Assembly (NCBI GenBank): GCA_963843535.1
Contig: CAWJKU010000002.1
Span: 434,001-498,000, forward strand
DNA: 64,000 nt
Direction of reading: 5' to 3'
From: CAVUNY01 sp963843535
Lineage (GTDB): Bacteria; Chloroflexota; Anaerolineae; Anaerolineales; Anaerolineaceae
Shown piece by piece: positions 25,848-35,943 of this stretch; position 1 is the stretch's first letter; each line of letters opens with the position of its first letter. The notes beneath the pieces are model-generated. The model was not told the origin of the DNA. It made no database searches and saw only the letters and a program-made list of their open reading frames with translations. The position numbers and the translations under genes were made by a program.

Positions 25848-26903
25848 ATGGAATCAAACAAAGCTCTAATTTACGATTTTGATCTACCCCAATTAAAAGA
25901 ACAGCTGGGGGCCTTAGGCGAACCTGCTTACCGGGCAATCCAATTATGGCAGGGCCTTTACCAGCATTTATGGGAAAACCCGGACCAATTTACGAATTTT
26001 CCCATCGGGCTCCGCCAAAAACTGTCCGACCAATTCTCGTTTAGCTCACTAACCCCGGTACAGGTTCATACATCAAAAGACGGTGAGACCACAAAAACCC
26101 TTTTTGCACTTCCGGATGGGAAGGCCATCGAAGCAGTCTTAATGTTATATGATGACCGCCGTACATTATGCATATCTACCCAGGCCGGTTGCGCCATGGG
26201 CTGTGTGTTTTGCGCAACCGGGCAAATGGGTTTCATGAAGCACCTGACAAGCGGTGAAATCGTTGAGCAGGTTCTGTATTATGCTCGCCAGCTTAAGCTA
26301 CGGGGCGAGCGAGTGACCAACATCGTCATTATGGGCATGGGCGAGCCTTTTCACAATTATGCCAATACGATGGCTGCCGTGGATCGTTTGAATGACCAGG
26401 AAGGTTTTAGATTAGGAGAGCGGCGCTTTACTATTTCTACGGTGGGTTTAATTCCCGCGATTCGCCAGTTCACGAAAGAAAAGCGCCAGGTCAATCTGGC
26501 TATCAGCCTGCATGCAACGACTGACGAGCAGCGTTCAGCATTGCTGCCAGTCAATAAGAAATATCCAATTCGCGAGCTGATCCAGGCCTGCCGTGAATAT
26601 ACTGAAACGACCGGGCGGCGTTTAACATTTGAATGGGCATTGATCCAGGATGTGAATGACAGCGAGGAAAGTGCTCGTGAGCTGGGCTATTTGCTGAAAG
26701 GATTGTTGTGCCACGTCAATGTGATCCCACTCAATCCTACTCGCAAATATAAGGGAAAAGCCACCACAAGGCAACGGGCAGAAGCTTTCAAAGCAGAACT
26801 AGAAACGTTGGGCATCCCATGCACAATCCGTATCCGGCGGGGGATTGATATCCAGGCCGGCTGCGGTCAATTAGCGACGGAAGCGCAGGTCAGGAATAGC
26901 TGA
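25848..26903 (+). CDS. rlmN: dual-specificity 23S rRNA/tRNA adenine-C2 methyltransferase RlmN
   Basis: A radical SAM enzyme that methylates A2503 of 23S rRNA and A37 of some tRNAs. The iron-sulfur motif is CAMGCVFCATG (CxxxCxxC), the SAM-binding GEP is in MGMGEPFHNY, and the C-terminal methyl-carrying Cys is in DIQAGCGQL. The mobile motif NPTRKYKGKA is as in RlmN, where Cfr resistance proteins differ, and the housekeeping context supports RlmN. Length (351) is normal. Confidence 0.95.
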   Translation: MESNKALIYDFDLPQLKEQLGALGEPAYRAIQLWQGLYQHLWENPDQFTNFPIGLRQKLSDQFSFSSLTPVQVHTSKDGETTKTLFALPDGKAIEAVLMLYDDRRTLCISTQAGCAMGCVFCATGQMGFMKHLTSGEIVEQVLYYARQLKLRGERVTNIVIMGMGEPFHNYANTMAAVDRLNDQEGFRLGERRFTISTVGLIPAIRQFTKEKRQVNLAISLHATTDEQRSALLPVNKKYPIRELIQACREYTETTGRRLTFEWALIQDVNDSEESARELGYLLKGLLCHVNVIPLNPTRKYKGKATTRQRAEAFKAELETLGIPCTIRIRRGIDIQAGCGQLATEAQVRNS

Positions 26904-26911
26904 CCTGAACA

Positions 26912-26920
26912 TGTTATAAT
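26912..26920 (+). promoter_or_regulatory. extended -10 promoter of ftsY
   Basis: TG-T-TATAAT (26912-26920) is an extended -10 element with no clear -35. It ends 9 bases before the ftsY ATG, so the transcript would begin at or almost at the start codon. Confidence 0.5.
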
Positions 26921-26929
26921 TCTGGATCT

Positions 26930-27853
26930 ATGGACTTCATAAATAAGTGGATGGAGGGTCTCACAAAGACTCGTAAGCAAACCTTTGGTCGGATTGCTAC
27001 CATGTTTGGTGCAGCCGACATAACCGAAGACACCTGGGAAGAATTAGAAAGCCTGCTGGTGCAGGCGGATATCGGGGTTGAAACCACCGAATCAGTCGTA
27101 GAAGCCCTGCGCTTTCGGGTAAAAGAAGAAGGAATTTTTCGAACTTCGGACTTGCAGAATATTTTGCGTGAAGAATTGCTGGTGCGCCTCGACCCCGCGC
27201 CTTTGATCCGCCTGGAACAAAACCAGCCGGCTGTGGTGCTCCTGGTGGGAGTGAATGGCTCCGGAAAAACGACGACCGCCGCGAAATTGGGCAAGCAGTA
27301 CTCCGATCGAGGCAAAAAAGTGTTGTTAGCGGCTGCCGATACGTATCGAGCGGCGGCGGTTGACCAACTTCAAGTATGGGGCGATCGATTGAATCTACCG
27401 GTAATTGCTGGTCAACCCAATGCCGATCCCGGCGCGGTGGCTTATGATGCTGTCCAGGCAGCGATCTCTCGCCAGATGGATATCGTTTTTGTGGATACAG
27501 CCGGGCGCCTTCACACGCGTTATAACTTGATGGAAGAATTAAAGAAAGTTTACCGCGTGGTCGGAAAAGCCCTTCCAGGCTCACCACACGCCACCTGGCT
27601 GGTTTTAGACGCGACCACGGGGCAGAATGCATTAAACCAGGCCAAAGCCTTTAAAGAGGCCGTTAAAGTCACCGGGGTGATCCTGGCAAAATTAGATTCT
27701 TCAGCCCGGGGCGGTATGGCATTTGCCATCCAACGCGAAATTGGCCTGCCTATTCTGTATGCCGGACTGGGAGAAAAACCCGATGACCTGCAGCGCTTCG
27801 ATCGCGAAGCGTTTGTTGATGGTTTACTCACCAAGAATAAATCATTAAATTGA
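26930..27853 (+). CDS. ftsY: signal recognition particle receptor FtsY
   Basis: The SRP GTPase receptor, which docks ribosome-nascent chain complexes at the membrane. The 307 residues contain the N domain (residues 1-90) and the G domain with GVNGSGKTTTAAKL, the DTYRAAAVDQL insertion-box start, DTAGRLHTRYNLMEEL, AKLDSSARGG and GLGEKPDDL. The acidic A domain seen in E. coli is missing, which is usual for many bacteria. There is no ribosome-binding site before the ATG. Confidence 0.95.
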   Translation: MDFINKWMEGLTKTRKQTFGRIATMFGAADITEDTWEELESLLVQADIGVETTESVVEALRFRVKEEGIFRTSDLQNILREELLVRLDPAPLIRLEQNQPAVVLLVGVNGSGKTTTAAKLGKQYSDRGKKVLLAAADTYRAAAVDQLQVWGDRLNLPVIAGQPNADPGAVAYDAVQAAISRQMDIVFVDTAGRLHTRYNLMEELKKVYRVVGKALPGSPHATWLVLDATTGQNALNQAKAFKEAVKVTGVILAKLDSSARGGMAFAIQREIGLPILYAGLGEKPDDLQRFDREAFVDGLLTKNKSLN

Positions 27854-27865
27854 CTGGTTTCATTA

Positions 27866-27906
27866 ATCCGGTATATCCAAACCAGGACATACCGGATCTA
27901 TTTTTT
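27866..27906 (+). terminator. Rho-independent terminator after ftsY
   Basis: ATCCGGTAT (27866-27874) pairs with ATACCGGAT (27889-27897), followed by CTATTTTTT. Confidence 0.8.
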
Positions 27907-27920
27907 GTATGGAGGTTTTC

Positions 27921-29016
27921 ATGCAAGATCTTATCGAACGTCTTGAACATTGCGCGCAGGTAACCCGCGATTTACAGGTGCATCTTTGACTTGCCAAAAC
28001 GAGAAGCGAGGCTGGCAGAGCTGCAATTAAAAAGTGAGGATCCCAACCTTTGGGATGACGCCGATAATGCGCGGAAGCTGATGAAACAGTTGTCCGACGT
28101 GGGCGACGAGGTCGAAGGTTGGCACAATTTAGCCAAACACATCCAGGAATTAGCCGAGTTGGCTGAATTAGGGGATGAAAGTCTGCGAGGAGAGCTTGTA
28201 GGAGAGATCGAACTGCTGGAAAAAGAAATGAAACGGCGGGAGCTCGATACCCTCCTTGCGGGGCCTTATGATAAGGGTAATGCATTGCTCACCATTAACT
28301 CGGGGATGGGCGGTGCTGATTCCAATGATTGGGCCGCTATGCTCGAACGCATGTATTTACGCTGGATTGAGCGACGAGGATTTTCGGGTGAAATTTTAGA
28401 TGTATCTGAAGGCGAGGAAGCAGGTATCAAAAGCGTGACCGTTGCGGTTACTGGAAAGTATGCCTACGGTTACCTGCGTCCGGAGAAAGGAGTACACCGC
28501 CTGGTGCGCCTCTCCCCGTTTGATTCCGCGCACCGCCGGCATACCTCTTTTGCCCAGGTGGAAGTTCTCCCGGAACTCAACGAGGATGAATCAATCCATA
28601 TCCAACCCGATGAAATCCGCATCGACATTTTTCGATCGTCGGGGGCGGGCGGTCAAAATGTGCAAAAGAATGCTACCGCGGTTCGCCTGACCCATCTCCC
28701 TACCGGGATTGTAGTAACCTGCCAGAACGAACGGTCGCAAATGCAGAACCGCGAGAATGCTCTGCGCGTGTTGCGCGCCCGTTTATTCGAGATCCAACGC
28801 CAGGAGCAAGACAAGCAGCTCTCAGACCTGCGCGGTGAGTACGTAAAAACTGAATTCGGCAGCCAGATCCGGTCTTATGTATTACACCCTTACCAGATGG
28901 TTAAGGATCATCGCACAGAATATGAGGTCGGTAATACCCAAGCAGTCCTTGATGGAGAAATTGACGGGTTCATCGAAGCATATTTGAAGTCAGAGAACAA
29001 TATAAGCACATCTTAA
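27921..29016 (+). CDS. prfB: peptide chain release factor 2, made by programmed +1 frameshift
   Basis: RF2 reads UGA and UAA. The first 23 codons run from the ATG at 27921 (GGAGG 5 bases upstream) to an in-frame TGA at 27987. The ribosome must shift +1 there to read on from GAC. The shifted product is 364 residues with the tripeptide anticodon region SPF (RLSPFDSAHRRHTS) and the catalytic GGQ in GAGGQNVQKN. The stop-codon motif SPF, not PxT, marks it as RF2 rather than RF1. It is an autoregulated gene: low RF2 favours the shift. Confidence 0.95.
27976..27990 (+). promoter_or_regulatory. prfB programmed +1 frameshift site
   Basis: AGGTG (27976-27980) is an internal Shine-Dalgarno-like element. 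It sits 3 bases before the slippery CTT (27984-27986), which is followed by TGA and C. This is the classic RF2 layout. Confidence 0.95.
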
Positions 29017-29088
29017 AATAATAAGAATTGAAATCCGATTAGTTTTCGAATCTCAATTCTCCTGGTATGGCTTTGGGATGGTTGGCGA

Positions 29089-30057
29089 TCAGTCCAACTT
29101 TCGCAGTAAATCGAATAATTCCAGATCGATCTGTTTTTTTGTATTGACGACCTCTTCTAACGGGGTCGTTTTTACCTGGCTTTTCAGCAATCCTACCAGA
29201 ACACCATTCTCACCCTGCGTGATGGCTTCCGTGGCACCCGCGCCAAAACGGCTGGCAAGAATGCGGTCAAATGCACTGGGGGCACCTCCACGCTGGACAT
29301 GTCCGAGGATCGTTACCCGCAGGTCAAAGCCGAGCCGCTCCTGATGTACTTTAAAGTACTCATCTAATTTCTGCGCATTATATTTTGCACCTTCAGCGAC
29401 TACGATAATGCAGTGGGCTTTCCCTTTACTATAGGCTTTACGCAGAATCTCCGCGACTTCTTCGGGCTCCGTGTCCACTTCAGGGATAACGCAGGCTTCG
29501 GCTCCACCAGCAATCGCAGACATCAAAGCCAGATAGCCGCAGCCTCGCCCCATAACCTCAATAAGAAATGCCCTTTGATGCGATGATGCCGTAATTTTTA
29601 ACCGGTCGATCGATTCTAAAGCGATATTTAATGCTGTATCTACCCCAATAGTCATATCCGAACCCGCCAGGTCGTTGTCGATGGTAGATGCTACCCCCAC
29701 AACCGGAAATCCCCATTTCGATAAGGCATGTGCCCCGGTTTGAGAACCATTCCCTCCAATCACGACCAGCGTATCGATTGCGTTTTCATTCAATGAACGA
29801 ATTGCTTTTCGCTGTCCATCTTCGGTTTTGAATTCTTCCGAGCGCGCACTGCCCAGCACGGTTCCCCCGAGGTTAAGAATCCCACTGACATCTCTGGTGC
29901 CTAAGGAAATGAACCTGCCATTAATTAAGCCTTCATAGCCAAGCTTAATCCCGAACATTTCCCATCCTCGAGAGGTGCCTGTCCTCACAACTGCGCGGAT
30001 GGCAGCGTTCATGCCCGGAGCATCACCGCCGCTGGTTAATACTGCAACCCTTTTCAT
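29089..30057 (-). CDS. single-domain ATP-type 6-phosphofructokinase paralogue
   Basis: A PfkA-family protein of 322 residues. It has TSGGDAPGMNAAIRAVVR, the catalytic region STIDNDLAGSDMTIGVDTAL, GRGCGYLAL and the RGGAPSAFDR segment. The nucleotide/Mg site usually written GGDGS reads GGNGS, so the Mg-coordinating Asp is Asn, and the base before TIDND is Ser rather than Gly (ATP type) or Lys (PPi type). Activity or phosphoryl donor may therefore differ from standard ATP-PFK. The ATG at 30057 has GGGAGGG 4 bases upstream. It lies 60 bases downstream of the fused PFK gene and is probably co-transcribed with it. Confidence 0.88.
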   Translation of the reverse strand: MKRVAVLTSGGDAPGMNAAIRAVVRTGTSRGWEMFGIKLGYEGLINGRFISLGTRDVSGILNLGGTVLGSARSEEFKTEDGQRKAIRSLNENAIDTLVVIGGNGSQTGAHALSKWGFPVVGVASTIDNDLAGSDMTIGVDTALNIALESIDRLKITASSHQRAFLIEVMGRGCGYLALMSAIAGGAEACVIPEVDTEPEEVAEILRKAYSKGKAHCIIVVAEGAKYNAQKLDEYFKVHQERLGFDLRVTILGHVQRGGAPSAFDRILASRFGAGATEAITQGENGVLVGLLKSQVKTTPLEEVVNTKKQIDLELFDLLRKLD

Positions 30058-30117
30058 AAGCCCTCCCAAGGTGAAACTTTTACTTTTACCTAACTTCTCC
30101 AGCCCTAAGGCATTTTT

Positions 30118-32335
30118 CTACGACAGCTGGCGAACCAAAGGTCTCAGATCGAGCCACCACTCCTCCTTCTGGCGTTGGTGGGCCGCATCGATCACGCGCG
30201 GCATATCTTCCAGGCTGTGAATTTTTACTGATCCGTTTTGAAAACCGATAAATGCTCCGCCCGATGAATTTTTTTCAGCTTCGCCAGTCAAGTACTCTAC
30301 ACAGCGTGTTGCCAGACGGGTGGCCTGTATGCGGTCGAACGGCGATGGGTTACCTCCCTGCTGCATGTGCCCCAGGATCGCATTCCGCACGTCAAATAAA
30401 TCTTTGCTTTCCTCTTCGAATAACGATGTCATGAAGCTGGTAGTATACAGCTGGTTGGCATTCTCATTCCGGATCACCAAACTGATCCGTTTACCATGGC
30501 GGAATTCCTCGATCATATGGTTCAAATCGGTCTCCAGATCAGCCAGCGTAACCCCTTCTTCATTCAGGTAAACTCGTTCTGCCCCACTGGCCAGGCCGCT
30601 AATCAAGGCGAGGTAACCGCAATAACCCCCCATCACCTCAATGACGAAGCAGCGGCGCGTGGCAACCGCCGACTGTTTGATCTTGTCTATCACTTCAACG
30701 ATACTGTTGAGGGCAGTATCTGCGCCAATACTCAGTTCAGAGCCCGGTAAGTTATTGTCTATTGATGCCGGCAAACAGATGATCGGTAAGTTGAAAGCCG
30801 GGAAGGTATCTCGCTGGGTAAATAATTTATAAGCCGCTTCGTAGGCCGACCATCCCCCGATCACCAGCAACCCTTCGATACCTTGCGCCTCCAGGGTGCG
30901 GGCAATGGCATACCATTCTCTCCCAGACGGCACCTTACGGCTCACTCCTAACTGCGAACCACCCATCGAACCCCAACCATGCACATCCATCCAACCGAAA
31001 TCCTCAAGCTCACCTTTAATTAACCCTTCAAATCCATTCCGGACCGCCATGACTGAATGGCCCTGATCGATTGCCATCCGCACAGCAGCGCGCACCGCTG
31101 TATTCATGCCCGGAGCAGGTGCGCCATCCGTCAAGATCGCCAGCCGCAGCCGCCGGAGCTCCTGGTTGAGGGGGGTGAGGCAGCGCTCGGAGAAGGGTAC
31201 GCAAGATTTGAAACTGGTCCTTAAAGCTTCCTCCGCGCAGTTCCATTGCGCGGTCAAAGTCGCGAGCTGCGATCGCCTCGGCGACAGCGCGCGTTTTCTC
31301 TACGCCTTCGACCAACGGTAGACGGGTGATCCGGTTATATCGCATACCGATCACCTGCGGCTCTGTCTCGGGTCCGGCACTGAGCAGGTAGCCGACCGCG
31401 GCATGGCCAACCAATGTACTCATATATCGATCAAAGGCGCTCGGTGAGCCTCCGCGCTGGATGTGTCCCAGGATCGTCACCCGGGCATCCTCTCCCAGCC
31501 GCTCTTCAAGCACCTTGCTCACCCTGGTGCTGGTAATTGGATTCCCTTCACGGTCGCGGGCCCCCTCGGCGATCACCACCATACTGTGCCGCCGACCAGC
31601 CGCCCTGCCGGCAGCCAGCACCTCGCACATCAATGTTTCCCAGTCGTCTGTCTCAGGCGGGCTTTCTGGCAAAAACACCCAATGCGCCGTTCCAGCCAGA
31701 CTGCTCATCAAAGCCAGGTATCCACAGTTGCGCCCCATCACCTCAACGACAAACGTGCGCTGGTGACTGGAAGCGGTGCTGCCAATTTGGTCGAGCGCTT
31801 CGGTTATTCGGTGAAGCGCGGTATCCGCGCCGATTGTCATATCCGTGCCGGAAAAGTCGTTATCAATTGAGCCGACTAATCCCGCAATCGACAGGTAAGG
31901 ATGCTGGTCGGCGATTTCCTGAGAAATTTCACCCTGTTTTACCAGATCAGCCAACAAGCTGGTCCATTCCTGGCGAAATAGATTGGCCCCCGTCAGGCTG
32001 CCATCACCGCCAATCACTACCAGGCGGTCAATACCGCACATGACCAAATTTTTTGCAGCTGTTAGTCTTCCTTCGCGCGTGCGAAATGCAGCGCAGCGTG
32101 CAGTGCCGATCATGGTTCCCCCGCGCTGCATGATCCCACCGACATCATTCCAATCCAGCTCGCGAATCTGGCTGCCGCCGTCTACCATGCCCTGGTACCC
32201 TTCGTAGATTGCGAATACTCTGGCACCTTGGCTTATGGCAGCACGAACAACAGCACGCAGCGCAGAATTCATGCCAGGTGCATCCCCACCACTGGTCAAG
32301 ACGCCAATTACCTTTTTACCAGGTTGTGTCTCCAT
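30118..32335 (-). pseudogene. eukaryote-type fused (catalytic + regulatory half) 6-phosphofructokinase, one frameshift
   Basis: The N-terminal half (32335 to about 31175) has every catalytic motif: TSGGDAPGMNSALRAVVR, GGDGSLTGA, GSIDNDFSGTDMTIGADTAL, SHQRTFVVEVMGR and GHIQRGGSPSAFDR. The C-terminal half, in another frame, has DGAPAPGMNTAVRAAVR, GGWSAYEA, PASIDNNLPGSE, MGGYCGYLAL and GHMQQGGNPSPFDR. Both halves resemble the matching halves of animal/fungal PFK-1 more than bacterial PfkA. The frames join at a six-G run (31170-31175): removing one base gives about 738 residues, near the 780 of mammalian muscle PFK. As written there are instead two overlapping frames, 31028-32335 and 30118-31257. 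AGGAG lies 7 bases before the ATG. Confidence 0.85.
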
Positions 32336-32655
32336 CTATATCTCCTTGAACCACATTGCATCAAGTATTTGCCAACCCTGAGCATGCAATCTATCGTTTT
32401 GAAAACCAGGTCTGTTATGTAGGTACGTGTTTTCCCGAACAGGTTGTTGATACTGTCTGAAAATGAATACCAGTGATAATTATAAAAGAACATTTGAAAT
32501 CATTTATATGGTTTCGATCCATTATTGTTGGCCGAAGATGGTCTCTCAATGCGAGTATATGACACTTTCTATTTTTTGTTCTGCTAAATGACAGTAGATA
32601 GACACTTGTGATTTCTGCTACAATGCAATTCAGGCCAAACTGCGCCTCCAATACC
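32336..32655. other. divergent intergenic region, no gene seen
   Basis: This 320-base AT-rich gap separates the minus-strand PFK genes from the plus-strand flavoprotein operon. A TATAAT on the minus strand (about 32478-32483) and a TACAAT on the plus strand (32619-32624) could be -10 elements, but neither has a convincing -35. No coding or structured RNA signal is apparent. Confidence 0.5.
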
Positions 32656-34765
32656 ATGGCAAACAAAACAGATTTGAGAATAAGATCACACCCAATCCTT
32701 CCTGTTCCCCAACGGGCTGAGATCGAGCTTTACTGGAACGATGAAAAGATCACAGCGTACGAAGGCGAAACCATTGCTTCCGCCTTGATTGCCAACGGAA
32801 TCCACATATTCAACCAACATCCCAAGGATCATGCCCCACAGGGAATATTTTGCGCGAATGGACAATGTGCCCAGTGCATGGTCCTGGTGGATGGCAAACC
32901 AGAAAAATCCTGCATGACGCTGGTCCAACCTGGCCAAAGAATTCATTTTTTATCGGGACTGCCCGAGCTGCCTGTGGTCAGCTCCCAGGAAATTGGCGAT
33001 CCGATCAAGGAAGCAGTGGTTCCCGTACTCATTTTAGGCGGAGGTCCGGCAGGGCTTTCCGCGGGTATCGAATTGGGCAAACGCGGTGTAAATTGTCTGA
33101 TTGTGGACGACAAACACCGCCTCGGTGGAAAACTTGTACTGCAGACCCATCGTTTCTTCGGCTCGACGAACCTGGTTTATGCAGGCACGCGCGGAATTGA
33201 TATTGCTACCCGTCTGGAAAAAGAAATACATCAGCTGCCTTCGATAGATATCTGGACAGAGTCCACTGCATTAGCCGTATTTAGCGATCATAGAGTTGGC
33301 ATTTTGAAAAAGAACCGCGAATATGTGTTGCTGAAATCCCCAGGTTCTCCTGGTAGCCACCGGGGCCAGGGAGAATTTCCTGGCTTTCAAGGGCAACACC
33401 CTGCCAGGGGTATATGGCGCTGGCGCCTTCCAGACCCTGGTAAATCGCGACCTGGTTCGACCCTGTGAAAAATTATTTATTGTAGGTGGTGGGAATGTCG
33501 GCTTGATCGCAGGGTACCATGCACTGCAGGCAGGGATCAGTGTGGCAGGTCTGGTCGAAGCTTTACCGGAATGCGGGGGATATAAAGTCCATAAGGATAA
33601 ACTCTCCAGAATGGGAGTGCCGATTTACACTTCTCATACCATCCTCAGTGCGAATGGGGAGGATAAAGTTGAATCGGTTACGATTGCCCGCGTTGATGAG
33701 CGTTTCAAGGCGATCCCGGGAACCCAGAAATCTTTTCAATGCGACGCAGTATTGATCGCGGTTGGTTTGAACCCGGTTAACGAGTTCTATCATAAAGCAC
33801 TCGATTTCGGGTTTGTTGCTTTTTCTGCCGGAGATGCGCAGGAGATCGCCGAAGCATCTGCGGCAATGTTCTCAGGGCGGATAAAAGGCCTGGAAATATG
33901 TACTGCGCTGGGGGTAGATGTGGGAGAAATTCCCTCATCCTGGTATAGGATGGGCGAAATTTTGAAATCGAAACCTGGTGAAAATAATGCCGAAATATTA
34001 CCAGATTCAAGATATGGAGTCAGGCCGATCATTCATTGCACACAGGAAATACCCTGTGATCCTTGTGCCACCCTATGTGAGCACGGCCTTATATTTATCG
34101 ATAAAACGGATATTCGCCATGTGCCGTCTTATATCGGTACGTTGGACGCGTGTAAAGCCTGCCGGCGATGCGTTGCCGGATGCCCAGGACTGGCAATCAC
34201 CCTGGTGGACTACCGAAAAAATACCAGCGTCCCACTGGTTTCGATACCTTACGAATTCAGCCGCGAGACGATTCACCCAAAAGATCAAGTTGTCGCCGTG
34301 GATACCGAAGGAAATGAGCTGGGTGTATTTGAAGTAAAAAGCGCAGCATCTGTCGCGGCATTTGACCGGACGATATTGGTCAATATTGATGTTCCCGGTG
34401 AATTCGCGCATCGCATTGCCGGCATCCGCGTCCAGGAAAAACACCTTACCCAACCCATGGACCAGTACGTCGAGCATATCTCAGATGATACAATCGTCTG
34501 CCGATGTGAAAGGGTAACTGCCGGTGAAATTCGCGAACTTGTCCGACAGGGTTATCGCGATATGAACGAGCTAAAAATTGTCACCCGGGCTGGCATGGGT
34601 TCCTGCGGGGCGAAGACATGCAATCTGCTCATTCATCGCATATTTCGGGAAGAAGGAGTGCCCGGTAAAGAAATCGCAGATCATACCCGCCGGCCTTTAT
34701 TCATTGAGGCTCCTGTCGGTGTATTTGCCGGGTCGAGCCAAAATGAGGAAGACAATCCCCAATGA
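32656..34765 (+). pseudogene. fused HcnA/HcnB-like iron-sulfur FAD oxidoreductase (alpha subunit), one frameshift
   Basis: The domain order is a 2Fe-2S plug-type ferredoxin domain (CANGQCAQCMV), a FAD Rossmann fold (LILGGGPAGLSAGIELGKRG), an NAD-type fold (FIVGGGNVGLIAGYHAL), a 4Fe-4S-like segment (CKACRRCVAGCPG) and a C-terminal BFD-type 2Fe-2S domain (CRCERVTAGEI, GSCGAKTCNLL). This is the alpha subunit of HcnBC/opine/sarcosine-type dehydrogenases. The frame breaks at the C4 run 33338-33341: dropping one C restores KSQVLLVATGAREN and joins the two parts into about 702 residues. The ATG at 32656 has no clear ribosome-binding site. The beta subunit follows with an ATGA overlap. Confidence 0.85.
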
Positions 34766-35922
34766 GCGTCATTCCCCATTACGACGTTGTGATTGTGGGC
34801 GCTGGATCGATCGGCGCGCCCGCAGCCTTTTACCTGGCAGAAGCGGGCTTCAAAGTATTGGTAATTGACCAGGTGCCCAGTGTGGGCCAGGGGTCAAACA
34901 AAAAAGCCATCGGCGGGATACGCGCCACCCATTCTGACCCGGCGAAAGCTCGCCTTTGCCTGCGCAGCATTGAAATATTTAAAAAATGGAAAGAAACCTA
35001 CGGGGATGATATTGAGTGGTTTCAAGGTGGGTATTGTTTTGTCGCTTATTCTTCGCAGGAAGAATATGCGCTGAGAGAAGTGGCAAAAAAACAACGCGGA
35101 TTAGGCCTGGATATCAGCTGGCTGGAAAGCCGCGAACTGTTAAACATCGTTCCTGATTTAAATCCAGTAAACTTGATCGGGGGAACCTACTCTCCCCAGG
35201 ACGGGAATGCTTCGCCGTTATTGGCTACCCATGCTTTTTATACCCACGCCGTTCAGCTTGGGGCGCAATTCCATTTCAACGAGAAGGTTACCGCAATCGA
35301 TATCGAAACGGGATCGGTTGCCGGTTTACGCACCAATCAGGGCCAATACAGCACAGATATAATCATCAATGCAGCCGGCGCATATGCTGCTGAGATCAGT
35401 GCATTGGCTGGAACCAGCGTGTCAGTAAAACCCGATTCTCACGAGTCGGCGATTACTGAAGCGGTCGCCCATTTCTTAGATCCGATGATCGTCGATATCC
35501 GCCCGGCTCCGGGTTCATCAAATTTCTATTTCTACCAGCATTATACTGGTCAAATCATTTTCTGCATCACCCCAGACCCACCGATATGGGGATATGGGCA
35601 GGATGAAACCAGCTCGTTTCTACCCATGGTCGCCCGGCGCATGGTAGAAGTTATGCCACGTCTACGGAATATCCGCGTTCGCCGCACATGGCGCGGATTG
35701 TATCCGATGACGCCGGATGGCAATCCGATTATCGGCTGGGCGCCTGAGATTAAAGGTATTTTGCAGGCCGTTGGGATGTGCGGGCAGGGCTTTATGTTAG
35801 GACCCGGTGTGGGCGAATTGATCGTTCGGATGGTCCAGGACAAATTGTCACCGGAAGATAGAAATATTTTGCGTTTTCTCTCTCCGGAAAGAGTATTTGG
35901 AACAGTTGAAGTATTGAAATAA
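34762..35922 (+). CDS. DAO-family FAD oxidoreductase (beta subunit of amino-acid/opine-type dehydrogenase)
   Basis: This 386-residue flavoprotein begins with the dinucleotide motif VIVGAGSIGAPAAFYLAEAG. It has the DAO features GGIRATHSD near the flavin, and a C-terminal MTPDGNPIIGWAPE plus GMCGQGFMLGPGVGEL. It matches the beta subunits that oxidise N-methyl, imino or D-amino acids such as sarcosine, proline, opines or D-hydroxyproline. Electrons would pass to the iron-sulfur alpha subunit upstream, which it overlaps (ATGA). The exact amine substrate is not evident. Confidence 0.88.
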   Translation: MSVIPHYDVVIVGAGSIGAPAAFYLAEAGFKVLVIDQVPSVGQGSNKKAIGGIRATHSDPAKARLCLRSIEIFKKWKETYGDDIEWFQGGYCFVAYSSQEEYALREVAKKQRGLGLDISWLESRELLNIVPDLNPVNLIGGTYSPQDGNASPLLATHAFYTHAVQLGAQFHFNEKVTAIDIETGSVAGLRTNQGQYSTDIIINAAGAYAAEISALAGTSVSVKPDSHESAITEAVAHFLDPMIVDIRPAPGSSNFYFYQHYTGQIIFCITPDPPIWGYGQDETSSFLPMVARRMVEVMPRLRNIRVRRTWRGLYPMTPDGNPIIGWAPEIKGILQAVGMCGQGFMLGPGVGELIVRMVQDKLSPEDRNILRFLSPERVFGTVEVLK

Positions 35923-35943
35923 ATTTAGGCTGAAGGAGTGATC

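Noticed and set aside
29021..29060. Terminator hairpin between the convergent prfB and pfk genes
   Set aside because: The GAATTGA/TCAATTC pairing is short with a long loop and no T tract, so I did not list it as a feature.
30118..32335. Two separate overlapping phosphofructokinase genes (30118-31257 and 31028-32335)
   Set aside because: The overlapping ends do not resemble PFK sequence, while the two frames join smoothly at a six-G run to give a normal fused PFK-1 length.
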